NCBI GenBank assembly: GCA_023653785.1
Contig: JAMKCH010088206.1
Location: 62,001 to 126,000 of the forward strand
DNA: 64,000 bases
Reading direction: 5' to 3'
DNA from: Ophioderma brevispina
Taxonomy: Eukaryota; Echinodermata; Ophiuroidea; Amphilepidida; Ophiodermatidae
Shown: positions 9,433 to 23,426 of the stretch, one piece after another
Numbering within the stretch: position 1 is the first letter of the stretch
Layout: each line of letters opens with the position of its first letter
Notes under the pieces: generated by a model
The model's input: only the letters and a program-made list of their open reading frames with translations
Database searches by the model: none
What the model was told of the DNA's origin: nothing
Program-made: the position numbers and the translations under genes

Positions 9433-12400
9433 GTGATTAACATAACTGTTTTAACTTATACAACAAGACACGAGTGAACATGTGAAGGGATACAGACCGT
9501 TGCATCAGGATGCTTCAAGATACCGACCATCGTAAACTGGTGGTTTTCAAAAAGTGTGAGTCCAAAGTCGGCTACATCGTTTTCGGTAATTGAGGCCTAT
9601 ACTTTTTTTTTTTGTACGTCACGCTACTATATTGGTCTCTGCATAAAACTTAATTCACTTTTTATTTGTCACTTTTAGGCTTATAGAGAGTAGAATATAC
9701 GCGTGTTTCCTCATATTGTCGCCTTCAATAAGTCCGTTATGTCTTATTACCGTTTACAGCATGGCTAAAAATATTATTTAAGAAAATCCTTATCCCGCCT
9801 TGCTTCTGTTTGCAATATATCGGTCGTTTTTAATATTCATTTTAGCCGGTATACAAGTAGTTAATTTGCTAATTTGCTAATTACCGAACTTATTTCGGCA
9901 ACCATTCATGTTTCAACATAGTACTTTCAGTCCTACCGTCTGTCGAAATGTTTTCACAATGACATCATACGTCAATGGTTCGTTCAATGTATTTTTATAT
10001 AATATTTAATAGAGTACTTCTCAGGATAGTGTTATCAGAGCTCACGCAAACTAACGCGTGAGTTTGGCGTAAGGTTTCTCGTTAGTGATTCTAGAAAGTC
10101 AAGTCTCCAACGCACAAATTTTACCAGGACTTTCCCGTACTAACGCGTTTGATGGCCGTTAATGGCGTGACATAATCTTAAACCGATAATATTCTTCCTA
10201 ATCAATTACCGTTCCCTTGATTTGGAATTTAAAAACCACAGTAGCAGAAATGGGCCTCCGTTATACCATTTTAAAAAGCCGTATTGTGCCGGACGAGGAC
10301 CAAAGTGCAAATGCGAAAATCCTGCCTGCTGTAGCGATAACGGGCGATACAACTGCTAATCTTTTTATTTCTACCCTAATATTTTATTAACCCTTTCACT
10401 GAGTTAATATAATTGGATTGACAACATCAATTTATCAAAAAAGTTATATACGAAATATTTTATTTAATTAGTGGTATCTCGAGCTCTCTTTGGAGAGTAC
10501 ACGGGAAAGGACTAACCACCCCCAATCTCAAAATAAAACATGTTGGAAATAGCAAATTTTTGGAAAATAAAATAATTAGAGAGTTAAATACATGTTTACA
10601 AATACCGGTATTTCATTAATTACTACATTATGCGGAAGGTGAAGAAAGAAAGAAAAAACCTACTTTGAAGAAGATTTGAACCTCAGTAACATTTTTTCTT
10701 GAAGAATGGGAGTCCTAGGAATATCCAGTGGGCCACGATTTTTTTTTATTTGTATTTGTTTTTTTATAATGACGTAAGTTTTACTTGACAAACTTTAAAA
10801 AAATAATCTAAAACACGCGAGATTTTCCGTTCTTTTCAATACAACTTTAGTTCTCATGTAAAACACTTATTTAGTTATCATCACCAATTTCTAAGGACAA
10901 ATAACGATAAATGTAAGGATTTAATTAGAAGCTGCAGCCTGCGAATACGTCCACGGGACGAAAGCCTCCGAATCATACTCACACGTGTTAACCCTACCAA
11001 AATTCCCATTGTTAAGTAATTCTATTGGGTCACACAAATTGTTCAAATTTGCAATCAATACAGCTCAAGATGGCGAATTAAATCTACCGTCTTCGATTGA
11101 CTATGATTGAAATGAATGTGCTAGCATAAAGACGAAAAATGATAATACCATCTGTTCTGTAAAGGTACTTTTATGATGATCAATTTGTTGAAATATCACA
11201 CATGCTCAGCCGGGGTCTCAGTGATAATAATTAATGAGTTACATGTAGTACATGATTAGCACCGGTTACTTGGGGTGGTGGGATGTTTGTGTAGAATAGC
11301 TACAGAATTACAAACAGATTTTAGGGGGATTTTTATGCGAAATGTGGAAATCACAATGTCATTTCCCCAATCTACCGTGGATGTTTTAAAACATGCATGT
11401 AATTAAATGTTTTTATTGTTAATTTATAATGCGTGGATGGTTTTACTTAGTCCGCAGGATCCTCTCAATTGGCATTAGGGTCAGTTAATTAAAAGGGAGG
11501 GGCGGGACATTTCCATATCGATACGACAAACTTGGTGTAAAACCAGGCATGGAAAAACAGGGCCAAAAGTGCACCGATCAACATTGTAAAATAAATTCTT
11601 GTAAACAATTCATAACTTTCAACTTTTTAGGTATAATCATCTCAGCTTTCAATCTTATGTTCGCTTTCTTGTCTCTCCTTTCTTCGTGTGATGACCTAAT
11701 TAAAATTCATTACAGGACTCCCTCACCAGCTGCGTTTCCCAATTCCTGTTGATACATGTGAACTAGTTTCGTGTCAGATGGGCAGTTCTGAAGGAATTTT
11801 ATCAGTTTTGTCAGTGGCCTATAAAGTCAACTAAGTAAAAAATTGTACCTAATCGGCCTCTGTTTCGTAGTAAATATTAATCGCAGATATTTTCGGTACA
11901 AAATCTTCAATCAGAATGTTAAAAATGATGCGAAAGTAGTTGGTGACGCAGTGGAAATTTTGCCTGGCGGGTTTCCAAAGTTTGTTAATTACATATACGT
12001 CACGAGGGAGGATTCTCATAACATGATTTAAATTACGTTCATAAGGAGTCCCCGACGAAGTATAGGAGATCGCATACAAGGAAACTTCTACCCGTGTTTC
12101 TTGAAATCCGCATAATAACAAACCTCGTTTATAAAAAATAGTAAAACTATGACAACCAAAATCGCCTGGAATCACAAGATCTCTTTACTTGTTCACATTT
12201 CTTCCTAATCATAATAGGGCGGAATGTACAGATAGCACCCCTCCGGTCCCATTTTAATCAAATTAGAGCTCTAAAGTCTGCTAACGCACCACAAAACAAG
12301 GCGGTTAAAAATCAAAGAAAGGAAAACATCATTTTACTTCGGGCGGTCAAACTAATACGCTATTTGTTACAATAGTTTGTTATTACTTAAAATAATATTA

Positions 12401-12990
12401 ATGCTAGGCCAAACAAACCCTTAGGTTGTGTATTATTGTAGCGATAATACAAAAAAAAAAACAAGACAATTGACAAAATAAAAGTATCAGGGATTCCGTT
12501 CCATTTCGATTACTCCCTTTCTAAAATGGTGGTGTGTGGGGTTTGGAACGGAATTATGCATGGGGGAAGGAAAACCCTTAATTCTGATAAACATGTTGCG
12601 CTCTGATGTCAATTTGCAGAGTTGTGAGTGAAGCAGGTTTATAACGTCAAGTCTATTGACAAATAAAAAAAGGGCGGGGCCAAGAAGGTCGACAGAAGAC
12701 TGACAGAGTGAACGGCACTGGGGTGAAGTTGAACTTAACTAGTGCCACCCATACACACAAGAAGTACAAAGCCGAAATGAATTTCGGATTTTATACACCA
12801 ATCCCAACAAACGGCATATCATTTATTTTCAGGCGGTGTTTGCATAATTGGCCCCATATTTTAAGTGTTTAATTTTATTTGCGATTTCCAATGATGCTCT
12901 TGTGAGTCAGATGATTTGAATATTGTTAATAAAAACACTGAAAAGAACTACAACTGTGTTATTGCTGCTATATTTAAACATTAAAAATAT
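9433..12990. other. long AT-rich stretch without a recognised gene
   Basis: Both strands were read for exon-like frames with splice borders. The longest frame (11849-12175, minus, 108 residues) has no recognisable domain and no clear splice context. Simple T- and A-runs occur. No tRNA, no clear element termini. Confidence 0.5.
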
Positions 12991-13155
12991 CCGGGGCGGA
13001 TCCAGGAAGGATTTGAAAAACGTAAAAAGTTTTTTTTTTATTACCTGGGGGGCTGAAAGGCTGTGAAACTTGTCATAAATGGGCTGATTTTGCAAGATTT
13101 TGCAGAATTACCGGGAGGCGCGCGCACCCTCCGCCCCCTCCTAGATCCGCGCCTG
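12991..13155. mobile_element. MITE, GGCGGATCCAGGA family
   Basis: A 165-bp element has inverted ends: left CCGGGGCGGATCCAGGA and right, read in reverse, CAGGCGCGGATCTAGGAGG. The word AATAT lies next to both ends and may be the target-site duplication. It has no coding capacity. Ends of this type recur in many marine invertebrate genomes; the superfamily cannot be fixed from this copy. Confidence 0.65.
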
Positions 13156-14820
13156 AATATTATAAAAAATATTGACCTCTAAAACTATCTGTTGTTGTTT
13201 GTATAAAAAATGTAGGTCCATCTTTGTTCTCCAGCTCCTAACCTCTCTCCCCTCACCATAAATAAATATAAAAAAATATCACTACACAAAACAAACCACT
13301 TCTATGTCAAAGTCCAGCAATTTGACGCATTCTAAAATCCCCGTCGAACAAATCGCCACAGTACCTCGGGTTTACCAAGACGTCTTGCTTTAACTCGGAT
13401 TTGCAAGCAGAGAAGTGGACCTAAATTGCTCAGTGTTGTTTTGTGATATCGGCTTAGCGGCTGTTAATCGCATGGATAAGTTGTCAAAACATCAATCAAG
13501 CATATAATTGGTCGGTTTACTAATTAGATCGGGTTTACGAGCCGTCTTTGCTTTATACTGGGATTTGCCAGAGCACGTGGGACACCCTTGTTTTGTTTAT
13601 TAATCGCATGGATTAAAGTTGTCCCGCAACATAACATCTTAGCATTGTGCCTGGTTTACAAACAGATATTGTATAAATTGATTACCTCGGATTTACCACT
13701 GTTTTGCGTGTATAGGCAGAGTAACCTCAGCGATATTTATAAATAACAAAACACACATAAAACCAAAAGAAGATCAGCACACTAACTAGTTCTGAGTGCT
13801 ATCATTCGAAGTCGTTAATTTAAAAACACAAAACACGAAACAAATTTAATGAGGTCACCATGGATCACCTTGTCAGTCGCTGTCTTAGTTATTTTGAGAG
13901 TTCGCCATAGTAAACACACCTTTTCTAACGGACCACCACGCTTTATTTATGTTCAAACTTTGTTGATGACATGTTTACAGTATTTCGGATGCGTGTATTT
14001 TTTCAAAATATAGCAACATATTACAATTTTAGGTGGCCTATGTTGACGTGGGAAACTATATCAAATGTATGTACGACAACCGCAATTAAAAGAACGGAAT
14101 TGCACGCCGGGGAAAACACACCATTTGAGCGATTAACAGTTCGGTAATCACGGTTCCTGCAGGTTGAGAAGAAAATAAAATTATCTGAAGTTTAGAAGGA
14201 CGGCATACTCGTGGTGCGACTACCGGAAAAAGTGTCGATAAAAAATTTCGTTTCTTGGACAAAATCTAAACTCACTTTCACTACAACACCATGCACACGG
14301 AGTATACGTTGAATATTCAAAATTTCCGAAGATAGACCATGCTGGATTTTATATAAAGGCCTCTAACAAGGAACAGTTTTCATGAAGTTGAGTTGTTTCA
14401 AATATACTTACAAAGTGAATTGGTCTCTGAGTGGTATCACAACGCACTCGGGTGAAATTTCCGGATTTTTTACATGCCGCGGTGACGCTCAAAATGTCGC
14501 ACTTAATGGCCACCTACCCTTTTTGACAAAAGTTTCAGCGAGGACAAGTGTGATTTCCAATTGATTTCACTTCTTTTCTTCACCTGTTTTGTTTGTTTGG
14601 TTGAACCCTGTTATTCGGCGCTCTTGCTAGAGTCCAATAGTAAAATTATTTATTGAAAGAAGAAACATAACTAATTACTTTACAGACTGGCACCTGTAGA
14701 AGGGACTGTGGTTACTTACCTGATATCGCCGCCAATAGCAAACCATTGAGTCGAGAACTCCCCGGAAAATGTCGGTCAAAACATGGCAGTGTGCTCCTCG
14801 AGGGTGTTAAACGCCCTTAC
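13156..14820. other. noncoding, nothing recognised
   Basis: Ordinary AT-rich sequence. A 60-codon frame at 14382-14564 has no domain. Confidence 0.45.
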
Positions 14821-14954
14821 CGCAGGACCCGGGGACGCACTCCGATCGACCCCCGAGATATACAGGGTGGTCGTATGCTTGTGTGGTACTGGTCCCAGTG
14901 TCATTCAACAACGCGCCCGCATTGGTCACGGTCCAGTTGACGATATAGCCCTGT
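14821..14954 (-). CDS. possible orphan exon, CARDB-like peptide
   Basis: On the minus strand a 134-bp open segment lies between an acceptor (GAGCAACAG) and a strong donor (GTAAGG). It encodes QGYIVNWTVTNAGALLNDTG followed by TSTTQAYDHPVYLGG and ends at VPGSC. The xIxWTVTNxG...DxVYLxx pattern resembles beta-sandwich CARDB-type repeats of large extracellular proteins; it includes N-glycosylation-type NWT and NDT sites. It is markedly more GC-rich than its flanks, as exons are. No partner exons were found on this strand, so this may be part of a gene mostly outside the window, or chance. Confidence 0.3.
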
Positions 14955-17900
14955 CTGTTGCTCGAACTTCTCTCAAAAACAAACAATGATAACAACAATA
15001 TATAATTTATATGAAAATTAGGACATAAAAGTCATTGAGATTGAGGATACCATAAGAATCGAAATGGTGTGTGAATTATAGCACCCCTGATAAGGTACAA
15101 GTGTCTGTTATTAAAGTAATTAATAATAGACAAAAAATATTCTGTATTTACCTAAATAAAAATACGGGAACATAAAATTGGGGGCTAAAACCTTAAAGGC
15201 AAACATATATAAAAACGAAAAACAGAATGATGAACAAAATCACTCACATCAAACGAACTAGGCAAGAAACAAAAGGTGCAGATGGACAGACAGGACCATA
15301 CGAAACAAAACATTTGACAGCTGTTATAGTTCTTAAGCTGAATTGAACGTATGATCGATGATGATGATTTGATTTGACGAAGTTGAAATATAAAGCGGAC
15401 AGTTTCACAAGAGGTGTTTGCATAGTTAAATTAATAACACCAATGTACGTTATACAATTTTTTAATAACTTTATTCATTATACCCAATCAATAAACACTT
15501 TTCGAATCATACATTTCATGCATATTTTCTACATTTAAGAAATAGGTGTGCGGCTTATAAGATGGTGGAGGTCCTTCATACATACCAATTAAATTGGTAA
15601 TTAACAATTTTGATGAGCATTATGAGGCGTTCCAGGAAAAAAGGTTAGTGAATCATTGAGAGGAAGGGGGAGCGGGGGGAAAGGAGGGAGGGAAATGGAA
15701 AAGGGGAAAGAGACAGAAAAATGAAACTATAACAGTTGCGAAACCACCGGTCGGGTTTTTTTTGCGGTAGTCCTCCCTTCTTTTAGTATTTCTTTTGGAA
15801 GTTCCTCTGATTCGATCGCATGTGAGCATGTAACATCCAATTCATAGCATATGAATTATGCGCCATTAATTTTGCCCCAAAAATGATTTAGCAAGAAGCA
15901 GGTATATCCCCCTTCTTCCCTGAAAAGTATAAAGTGTATATTCGGCTTAAATGGGCATGACAGGGAAATGTTTAAAAACAAGAAAACTCGAAAAAAAATT
16001 CCAATTAAAATTAGATTTTATTATAGACTCGGGATATTTTCCTTGATTCTGCAAGAATTTATTCCTAAATGACCCGAAGTCCAGATACTGGAGGCATACG
16101 CCTACCAAGATGAAAAAAGCAACAGATTTTCCGATAGCCTAGAAATGACACTGCGAGCATCTGTATAATGCCACTCGACTCGGCCAAACGCGAATACAAT
16201 TGAGTAAATTACTTGGTACCATCACTGCGGGTTCTTTGGCACATACAACTCACTAAACCCATGACTCCGATAGTGATTTTGGTTCCCAATAGCACGTAGG
16301 TTTTCTTTAGAATCCGGTGACCCCTCGGGTCCAAACATAGCATATGATTACTGTTGGTTGGGAGGGAACTGGGCGCTTCTTGTCACGCAAAATCGGGCTC
16401 GGTTGGTATAGAGCCAAACGAACATTGAGATAATCGGCATTCATTGCGATTTGTCATTTTACGTCGGGTTGTATTCATCTTCGACCAAATTGGTGGTTAT
16501 AGAGGTAATACCTTTTCAAAATATAATCGTGAAGCTGCCTATTGTCAAGTTGCTGTCATGAAACCTTCAAGTTGCCATTTCCAGTTGTGTTAGAACCTCA
16601 ACTGTCAGTAGAGAAAAACAAATTCATTTGATAGACATGTTATCACAATTGTACAACGGGGCAATTTGTTTGCCCCCCTCCCCCCCCAACTAAATAAAAA
16701 AAAACTAGAACTACTAGCTAGCAGCAGTGTTCCATATGAAGGCCTAATCCATGTAATTCAATCATCTCTGCAAGAAATCTCAGGTTTGTATTTCTGTCCA
16801 TCTAGAAATTACAGTACAGTGACCTATGGGACACAGTGATACTAAGCCAATTGCTGGGTTGAATATTCTGGGGGGGACAACGGTTCTCTAAAGGACGGTC
16901 TAGACAAACCCATAAATAAAAATTGGTTGCTAGAATTGTAATAATGCATCTTTTAAATCCATGTTGAAACAAACATTTGGGTCATCTCCAATCATTAAAT
17001 GACGTGTCATTCATTTTTTAAGTAAGGCCCAATTGCATCATGCTTTCCATTCATAAAGCTGACTTGACATCGCTTTCAAAGATGCAGTGTTTTATTTTGA
17101 TGCTGAAAAAGGTCCATCCAGTCATGTCATCTTTTGAGTTTCAAGAATGAATTATCACTGATGCCAAATTGAACATTTTTATTCAAAAGTTTTAGTCTGA
17201 CTCTTGTCAAAGCAATGTCCTAATATGAGTCGTTTGTTGGCCCACAGATGTCAAGTGACTTGTTAGGTATCATCTATTTGACGTCTTCAGCCCCGAAAGC
17301 CAAGACATTACGATTGCAATCAGCTGACCGATTAGTTGTTTTAGGTCAATGGTCTGTGCCAGAGAGAGGGCGAGAGCGGCGCTGCAAGGGCATTAACGGC
17401 GGCATTGCCAAGCAGCAGTCCTCATGTTTATGAGCTAACTAAATCAGATTTAACCTTTGAAAAGTAACGCACTTGGGAAGTTGAAATGAGCCACACAGAC
17501 AACATGCTGGCACATGTGATACAATCTCCAAAGATCATGAACGGCTTAGTCGCGCCGTGGCAGCAAACATTTCATAGTGAAAAGCCATGAGGTATTGATT
17601 GTGATCTGCTAGCATGTACAAACTTCTGCGGGGTGGCATCAGGGCCTTGATCATTTCCTCTATGTAATTGTGGCTACATGAGCTTTGTTAAACGTAGAAT
17701 GGATAACATTCTAGGGACTCCGTTGCATTTGCTTTTTTATGGGGGAGGGAAATTTATCATTGTACGTCTGTGAAAGGCGATCAATTAAACGTTAGAACTT
17801 GTCAGGCTGCGTTAATTGAGAGCGACAAAGTTATATAAACCTATGCAGAATCTATAATCACCACCTGTCCATGCACTGTTAAACTTGATAAAGGTATTGA

Positions 17901-20844
17901 AATAAGCAATGAAGCAATAATCAAGGCAGAGAAAATTTGCTATAGTACATCTTTTTTAATACATTGCAAGATGATTTTTTAGAGGAGGAAGCCGATTAGC
18001 CATTTAACAATGTTTAGAACAGCCAATTGAAATAAAAAATAATTGAAAAAAAATTACACAAAAATTAAAGTCATGCCTTATTTGTAGGACTATCTGTGTA
18101 TAGTACATAGGATGTTATTTTTTTTAAATGGGAGAAAATGCTGTGAACATGTACACACATATTATAGTTAATTTTGCAAAATGTAATGGTATTAAAGTAT
18201 AAGGACAGACCGCACGGAGAGAAAATTCACGCAATGGTGTTTCGGGTTGTTGGTCTCACGCATCGTTGTGGTCCATTAGTCATAGCAAATGATTTCGGAT
18301 GTTAATGCATTATAAAGCACAGTTGCAAAATCATTGACAATAATAGCCAATGCCTTAGGTAATGTATAGTCCACCCAATATTGGACAAAATGGCTTTTAA
18401 AAAAATTTGCTGTATAGTTTCAATCCGTTCAGGTGACAGCTGCCAAGCATTTTTCCTCGCTTTCAAGAACCACTTATTGGGACCTTTATCATACCGAATG
18501 CACAATCCGGCTGATCATAGTGTTTTCTATGTCCCAGTGAAGAAGCTTATTAAAGGAATATAAAAGTGCTTGCATTGAGACCCGAGTCGCTATCCACGCA
18601 AAAAGGTTAATGCTGTGGCGACGAACTGGCCAAGAGAAAGGATGTGGGGAGAAAGATTCCATTTTGAAACGGGTGAGGGATGATGCCCGTGCAGATCTGC
18701 TACATTAGGCAAACATCTGCAGATCTCGATGCATGAGGGAAAGAATTGGATGAGATAGCGCCAGTTGTTGCATTTATCTGGTCGCATCATGCATCTTTGA
18801 AGCGTTTCCATGGAAACAGTAATTCAGGGATGGTTTTCTCTATCTGTTGAGTTTAACTTAGCCAAGAGAGCACGGGGCCAGCTACAGCCGTATGTGTTAT
18901 TTTTATAGCTTTTATAGTTTGCCTTGGGTTCTTTTGGTGCTAGGTAAGTACGGCTCCATATTTTAAATCCTGATTCATAATCGGGGTATGATAATTGATC
19001 TTTTCCTGAACGAGCCGGCATTCAAATTTCATCCGCAAACTTTCAGGGCCAAAGAATCTGATGACAGGAGACGTGCCATTTTGACATTTACGATAATTAC
19101 AACTCGGCAAAAAAAAGCATGCGTCTGATTTGTTTTGAACTTTACGAGGCCACAGTAAAGTTGCCGAAAGGTTGGAAGGTTATCTCCCTGTATTTCCAAC
19201 AGTAGGTAATGCATGAAGCGCCAGTAGTAAGCTGACCTTTCAATGCCATTTTTTTTTGTCCCTTCTGGGCAGTTATTTATAGGGTTGTTACGCTCAAGGT
19301 CGAGAATATAAGCAGTTTCGATGTGAAGGGTGCTGATCCATCTGAAATACAGTCAAAGGTCTGTGGTCTCTATCTGCACGGGGTAAGCGATGCTCACACC
19401 AACGTTCCTCTTCTTTGAACAGATCCGCTAATGTAGTGAGACTATAAGTGTGGTGTTGTTTCAAGCACTGCACATGACTCGATGTGGGTTTATAATAATG
19501 AGGCGTTTACTGCTCGTTGAGAAGAAAAGTTTAAAAAAAAATGGAGTGATGTGACTTTTTTGGGACTGCTCCCTCTTGAAGTTGGTGTGGCGATTGCATG
19601 ACATGTTTGTGGGATACTTGCCGTTTAATCCAGTTGATGATCCATTCTATAGCTGGCAGGGGCGGGACCCTACAAATTTTTCAGAAGCATTCAAAATACC
19701 CCTCCTTTAACTGGTTATGATCAGCATTTTGAAATTATATATCACAGAATGGTGCCATCAGTAGCTTTTGATAAAAGATTAGATGGTTGCGGTTGTTGTT
19801 GGCATTTTACAGGCCAATTTTAAACATATAGAGATGGTGTGTGTCGAGGTTGGAATGTTTCCTCAAGCATATCACCCCAAAAGATGAGTCAAATAGGTAT
19901 CAATGTTACCGAGAAAAAATAGGTAGGACTTACATTGGGGGGAATGGCAGCAGCTTTTATGAATTTGTAGGTCACAATTGCGTTTTATTTTCTGACAAAC
20001 AAAGAATACTATAGAATGGCTTATTTGATTTGGGTTATGTACACCATAAATCAGAGATGGTCATGTGTTCATACTTTGTATATTTTTATCGGATTCATCC
20101 AATTTCAAAAAGAGCGCTATGCCAACACGAGCGTTTGTTGCCTTGATTTTGGCAAAAAACAATCATACACATGAAAATGTGATTGAATGGTCATCCAATT
20201 CTGAAACACTCAGTGACTAATTTAGATAAGATGCCCCATAAACATATTAAAATTTATTTGATGCAAGCCTTTTGAAACAGGAATTCTCTCTTTATTTCTT
20301 AACGGTGACGTAATAAGCGACTCAACTTATATAGCCTGGATAGGGATTCCTGCTACATTTTCACCTAATGTTCATTGATATCGCTTGAGAAATTTGGTAG
20401 CCATTTTGTCTCGTGTATACCATCAAAGGCGAGAGGTATTACCAAGCCTGTTTCTAGGTCAGTTCACCGGGGTTTCTTTTGCCGCTAGATCCGAGCCCCG
20501 GGCAGTTCAATAACTTTGTTCGTTTCCTCCCCAGTAATTAAATAAAACAAAAAGCTTAGCTGAATTAGCGACATGTATCTGTTATAAATGGAAATGAGAT
20601 CGTTTGCACCCCCACGAGTGTCAACAGATTTAAATAAGGTAAGAGTGTTGTGAACACAACGCACGTCGTAGTATTAACGATGTTAACAGTTTGCGTTAAT
20701 CCATAGCTATTAAATGAATCCATGTAACTTTGTTTCTCAGCATTTAGTGATGATTGAACAAAATATAGTTAAAAAGTCAAACTTAAAACATAAATTATTT
20801 TGGAAGTTGTTTTTAAAAAAGGTTTTAACCTCCTGAATATTAGT
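14955..20844. other. long noncoding stretch
   Basis: No exon with both splice borders and a recognisable domain was seen on either strand. Short open frames at 17248-17433, 18302-18563, 18590-18811 and 18824-19214 have no domain. There is a G/A-rich purine run at 15660-15720 and a C-run near 16670-16690. Confidence 0.45.
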
Positions 20845-22962
20845 ATTTAAGTAACCTCAAAGTATATAATTAAATTCTTTTTATTTTTTTTATTTTTTTT
20901 ATTTTTTTTATTTTTTGAGTTTTTAACAAATTTGGTTAAGAGGGCACCCTTCAATATTTTGTTTGTCCATGTTGCGCTGGCATTGATATTTGTCCAGGGG
21001 GACATCCTAACATATAGTTTGGGTTATATATAAGGCCTATGTCTAAGCTAGCACAAGCTAACGATCGGACGTAATTGCAGACAAACAATCAGCCTGCGCC
21101 TTAAATAGTCACAGATGAGTTGTCATATCAGGTCCTTAGAAAATCACTTTAAGTCTGTGAGATAGTTTGTACGGCAGTAGTCTGGTACGTGCGTTTGAAA
21201 CAAGGGTTAAGAAGGGCATGAGGTGTATAGCTATATCAGCAAGGTTTGTCTCGCTTGCAGCCTCCTTTGTGCCCAGGGCTTAAGAAGGGATTTCTAACCA
21301 TTTTAATGGGTCTTAGAACCTAATGCAGTGAGAAACCTCTGATCCCACCGGAAACTGTTTGCTTTATCAGGAGTAATTATGCGCTGGTTCTTTGGAGCCT
21401 GTACAACGCCACATGTTTTGGGAAACATGTATTCGTCGGTTTAAGACTTAAAGGGCAGAGCTGGAACGAAAACGAAATCAAAGGTGAAAGGATAAAATAG
21501 TGCATTGCTCCTGTTCACTTAAAAGGGAAATGGTTACCCCTTTGGAGCATCACGTGGAGATCTGAGAGAAATGTTATATTAGGTGTTTTAGTCTCAGGTG
21601 AGACCTACTGACTTTCCATACATGCGATGCTCACCCACAAATGATGGCAACACATATTTTTTTCCCATTTGTGAAAAATGATTAAACAGTAGGTATTTAA
21701 TTTAAAATTCCCCACACAATGCCCAAGACTAATACAGCAAAGGCAGCTAAACTACATAATGACCATACACTCGTGAGTGGGTGCATCTCGATATTAGGAG
21801 CCCTCATTCCACAACTCTTAATAGTGAAAAGGAAAGATGTACTAGTGATAACGGCCCCTTTTAGGAACAATTGGGTTTAAGTTCCGTACCACTAATAGCA
21901 TTTAAGTACACCTCAAAGTATATAATTAAATTCTTTTTGTAGTATGAAATCTCTGGAAGCATGTGAACCTAAATAAGTTTTTAAACAAATTTTGTTAAGG
22001 AAGGGGCACCTTCAATTATTTTTGTTTTGTCCATGTTGCGATGGCATGATATGTTGTCAGGACATCCTAAATATAGTTTTTGGGTTATATTTAGCCATAC
22101 TGGCTAAGCTAGCACAAGCTAACGATCGACGTAATTGCAGACAAAATCAGCCTAGCCATAAATAGTACACAGATTGTATTTGTCATATCAGTTCATTAGA
22201 AATCACTTTAAGTTCTGTGAGATAGTTTGTACGGCAGTAGTCTGGTTACGTGCTTTGTGAAACAAGGGTTAATGAATGGCATGAGGTGTATTATGACTAT
22301 ATCAGAGGTCTGTCTCATCATTGCCAGCCTCCTTGTGCCTAGGCTTAAGCTAGGGATTTACTAAACACATTCTAATAGCATAAACAAATGCAGTGAGAAA
22401 CCTCTAGATGTCCCAACGGACAACTGTGTTGTCTTTATCCAGGAGTAATTATGCGCTGGTTCTTTGGAGCATGTACAACGGCACATGTTTTGGGAAACTG
22501 TACTTCGTACGGTTCTAAGCATTACAGGGCAGCGTGGAACGAAATCAAAGTTGAACGGATAAAATAGTGCATTTGCTCCTGTTCACTTAACAGGGAAATT
22601 GTTACCCTTTGGATGCATCACGTGAGATCTGAGACTAATGTTATATTAGGTGTTTTAGTCTCAGGTGAGACCTACTGACTTTACATACATGCTTTGCTCA
22701 CCCACACATGCATGCACACAAATATTTTTTTCCCATTTTGTGAAATGATTAAACATTTATGTATTCTTCTAATTTAAAATTCCACACACCATGCCCAAGG
22801 CTAATACAGCAAAGGCAGCTAACTGTACATAATGACCATACACTCTTGAGTGGGGGCATCTCGCTATTAGGAGCACCCACTTAATAGTTAGAAAAGAAAG
22901 ATGTACTAGTGATAAAGGCCCCTGTTATGAAATTGTGTTTAGGTTTCAGTAACACTAATAGC
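20845..22962. repeat. 1.05-kb direct tandem duplication rich in indels
   Basis: Copy 1 (20845-21899) and copy 2 (21900-22962) begin with the same AAGTATATAATTAAATTCTT block and end with an ACTAATAGCATTT word. They share landmarks throughout, for example GCTAGCACAAGCTAACGATC, GATAGTTTGTACGGCAGTAG and GGTGTTTTAGTCTCAGGTGA. Differences are mostly 1-5 bp gains and losses in both copies. No gene is contained. The pattern fits either an old tandem duplication or, better, a gap filled with noisy long reads next to a contig end. Confidence 0.88.
20875..20917. repeat. (TATTTTTTT)n microsatellite
   Basis: About four units of a 9-bp A/T repeat inside duplication copy 1. The corresponding place in copy 2 has a different sequence (GTAGTATGAAATCTC), so the repeat is not shared. 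Confidence 0.8.
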
Positions 22963-23151
22963 ATTTTATAACCAGCATTTACCCTTAAAAAAGATTGTAG
23001 TTTTGATAGCTTGTAATGGCCATGATGGACATTAGCGGTCAAGTAATATAGCTTCAGTTAATAATCTGTTTGTGTCCAACCACTACAATGTTATTAGGCG
23101 ACTTCTTTCCCCCTGTTTTTAGCCATCACTTGGCTCCACTATCACCCACAC

Positions 23152-23426
23152 CAGAGGGTGTTTTGAATCAATCCCATAATGCATTGCAATGTACTAAACA
23201 CATGTCAGTATTAAGGATAAAATGTGTTCCAAAGGTGTAAGAACTACAAGATATTTCATGATCATGTGAAAAATTCCCTAAGTACTAACACTTTGTGGGC
23301 TAAAGTGAACCTAAAAGTCAGGGTTTTTATGTGTTAAGAATAGGATTTTTGTGGGATCACATGACCCTATTGAGGTGAAATTTCCCAAAACTGGTGCATT
23401 GTGGGATTGACTCAATACACCCTATG
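23152..23426. mobile_element. MITE family 1, most complete copy
   Basis: A 275-bp noncoding element has long imperfect terminal inverted repeats: left CAGAGGGTGTTTTGAATCAA, right (reversed) CATAGGGTGTATTGAGTCAA, then CCCAYAATGCA on both sides. The inverted similarity extends inward past 30 bp. Other copies lie at 4388-4690 and 42064-42358. No transposase is seen, so it must have been mobilised in trans. Flanking target duplication was not certain. Confidence 0.8.

Noticed and set aside
11849..12175. 108-codon minus-strand frame as a gene
   Set aside because: No recognisable domain, no splice context, and an overlapping frame on the other strand; likely chance.
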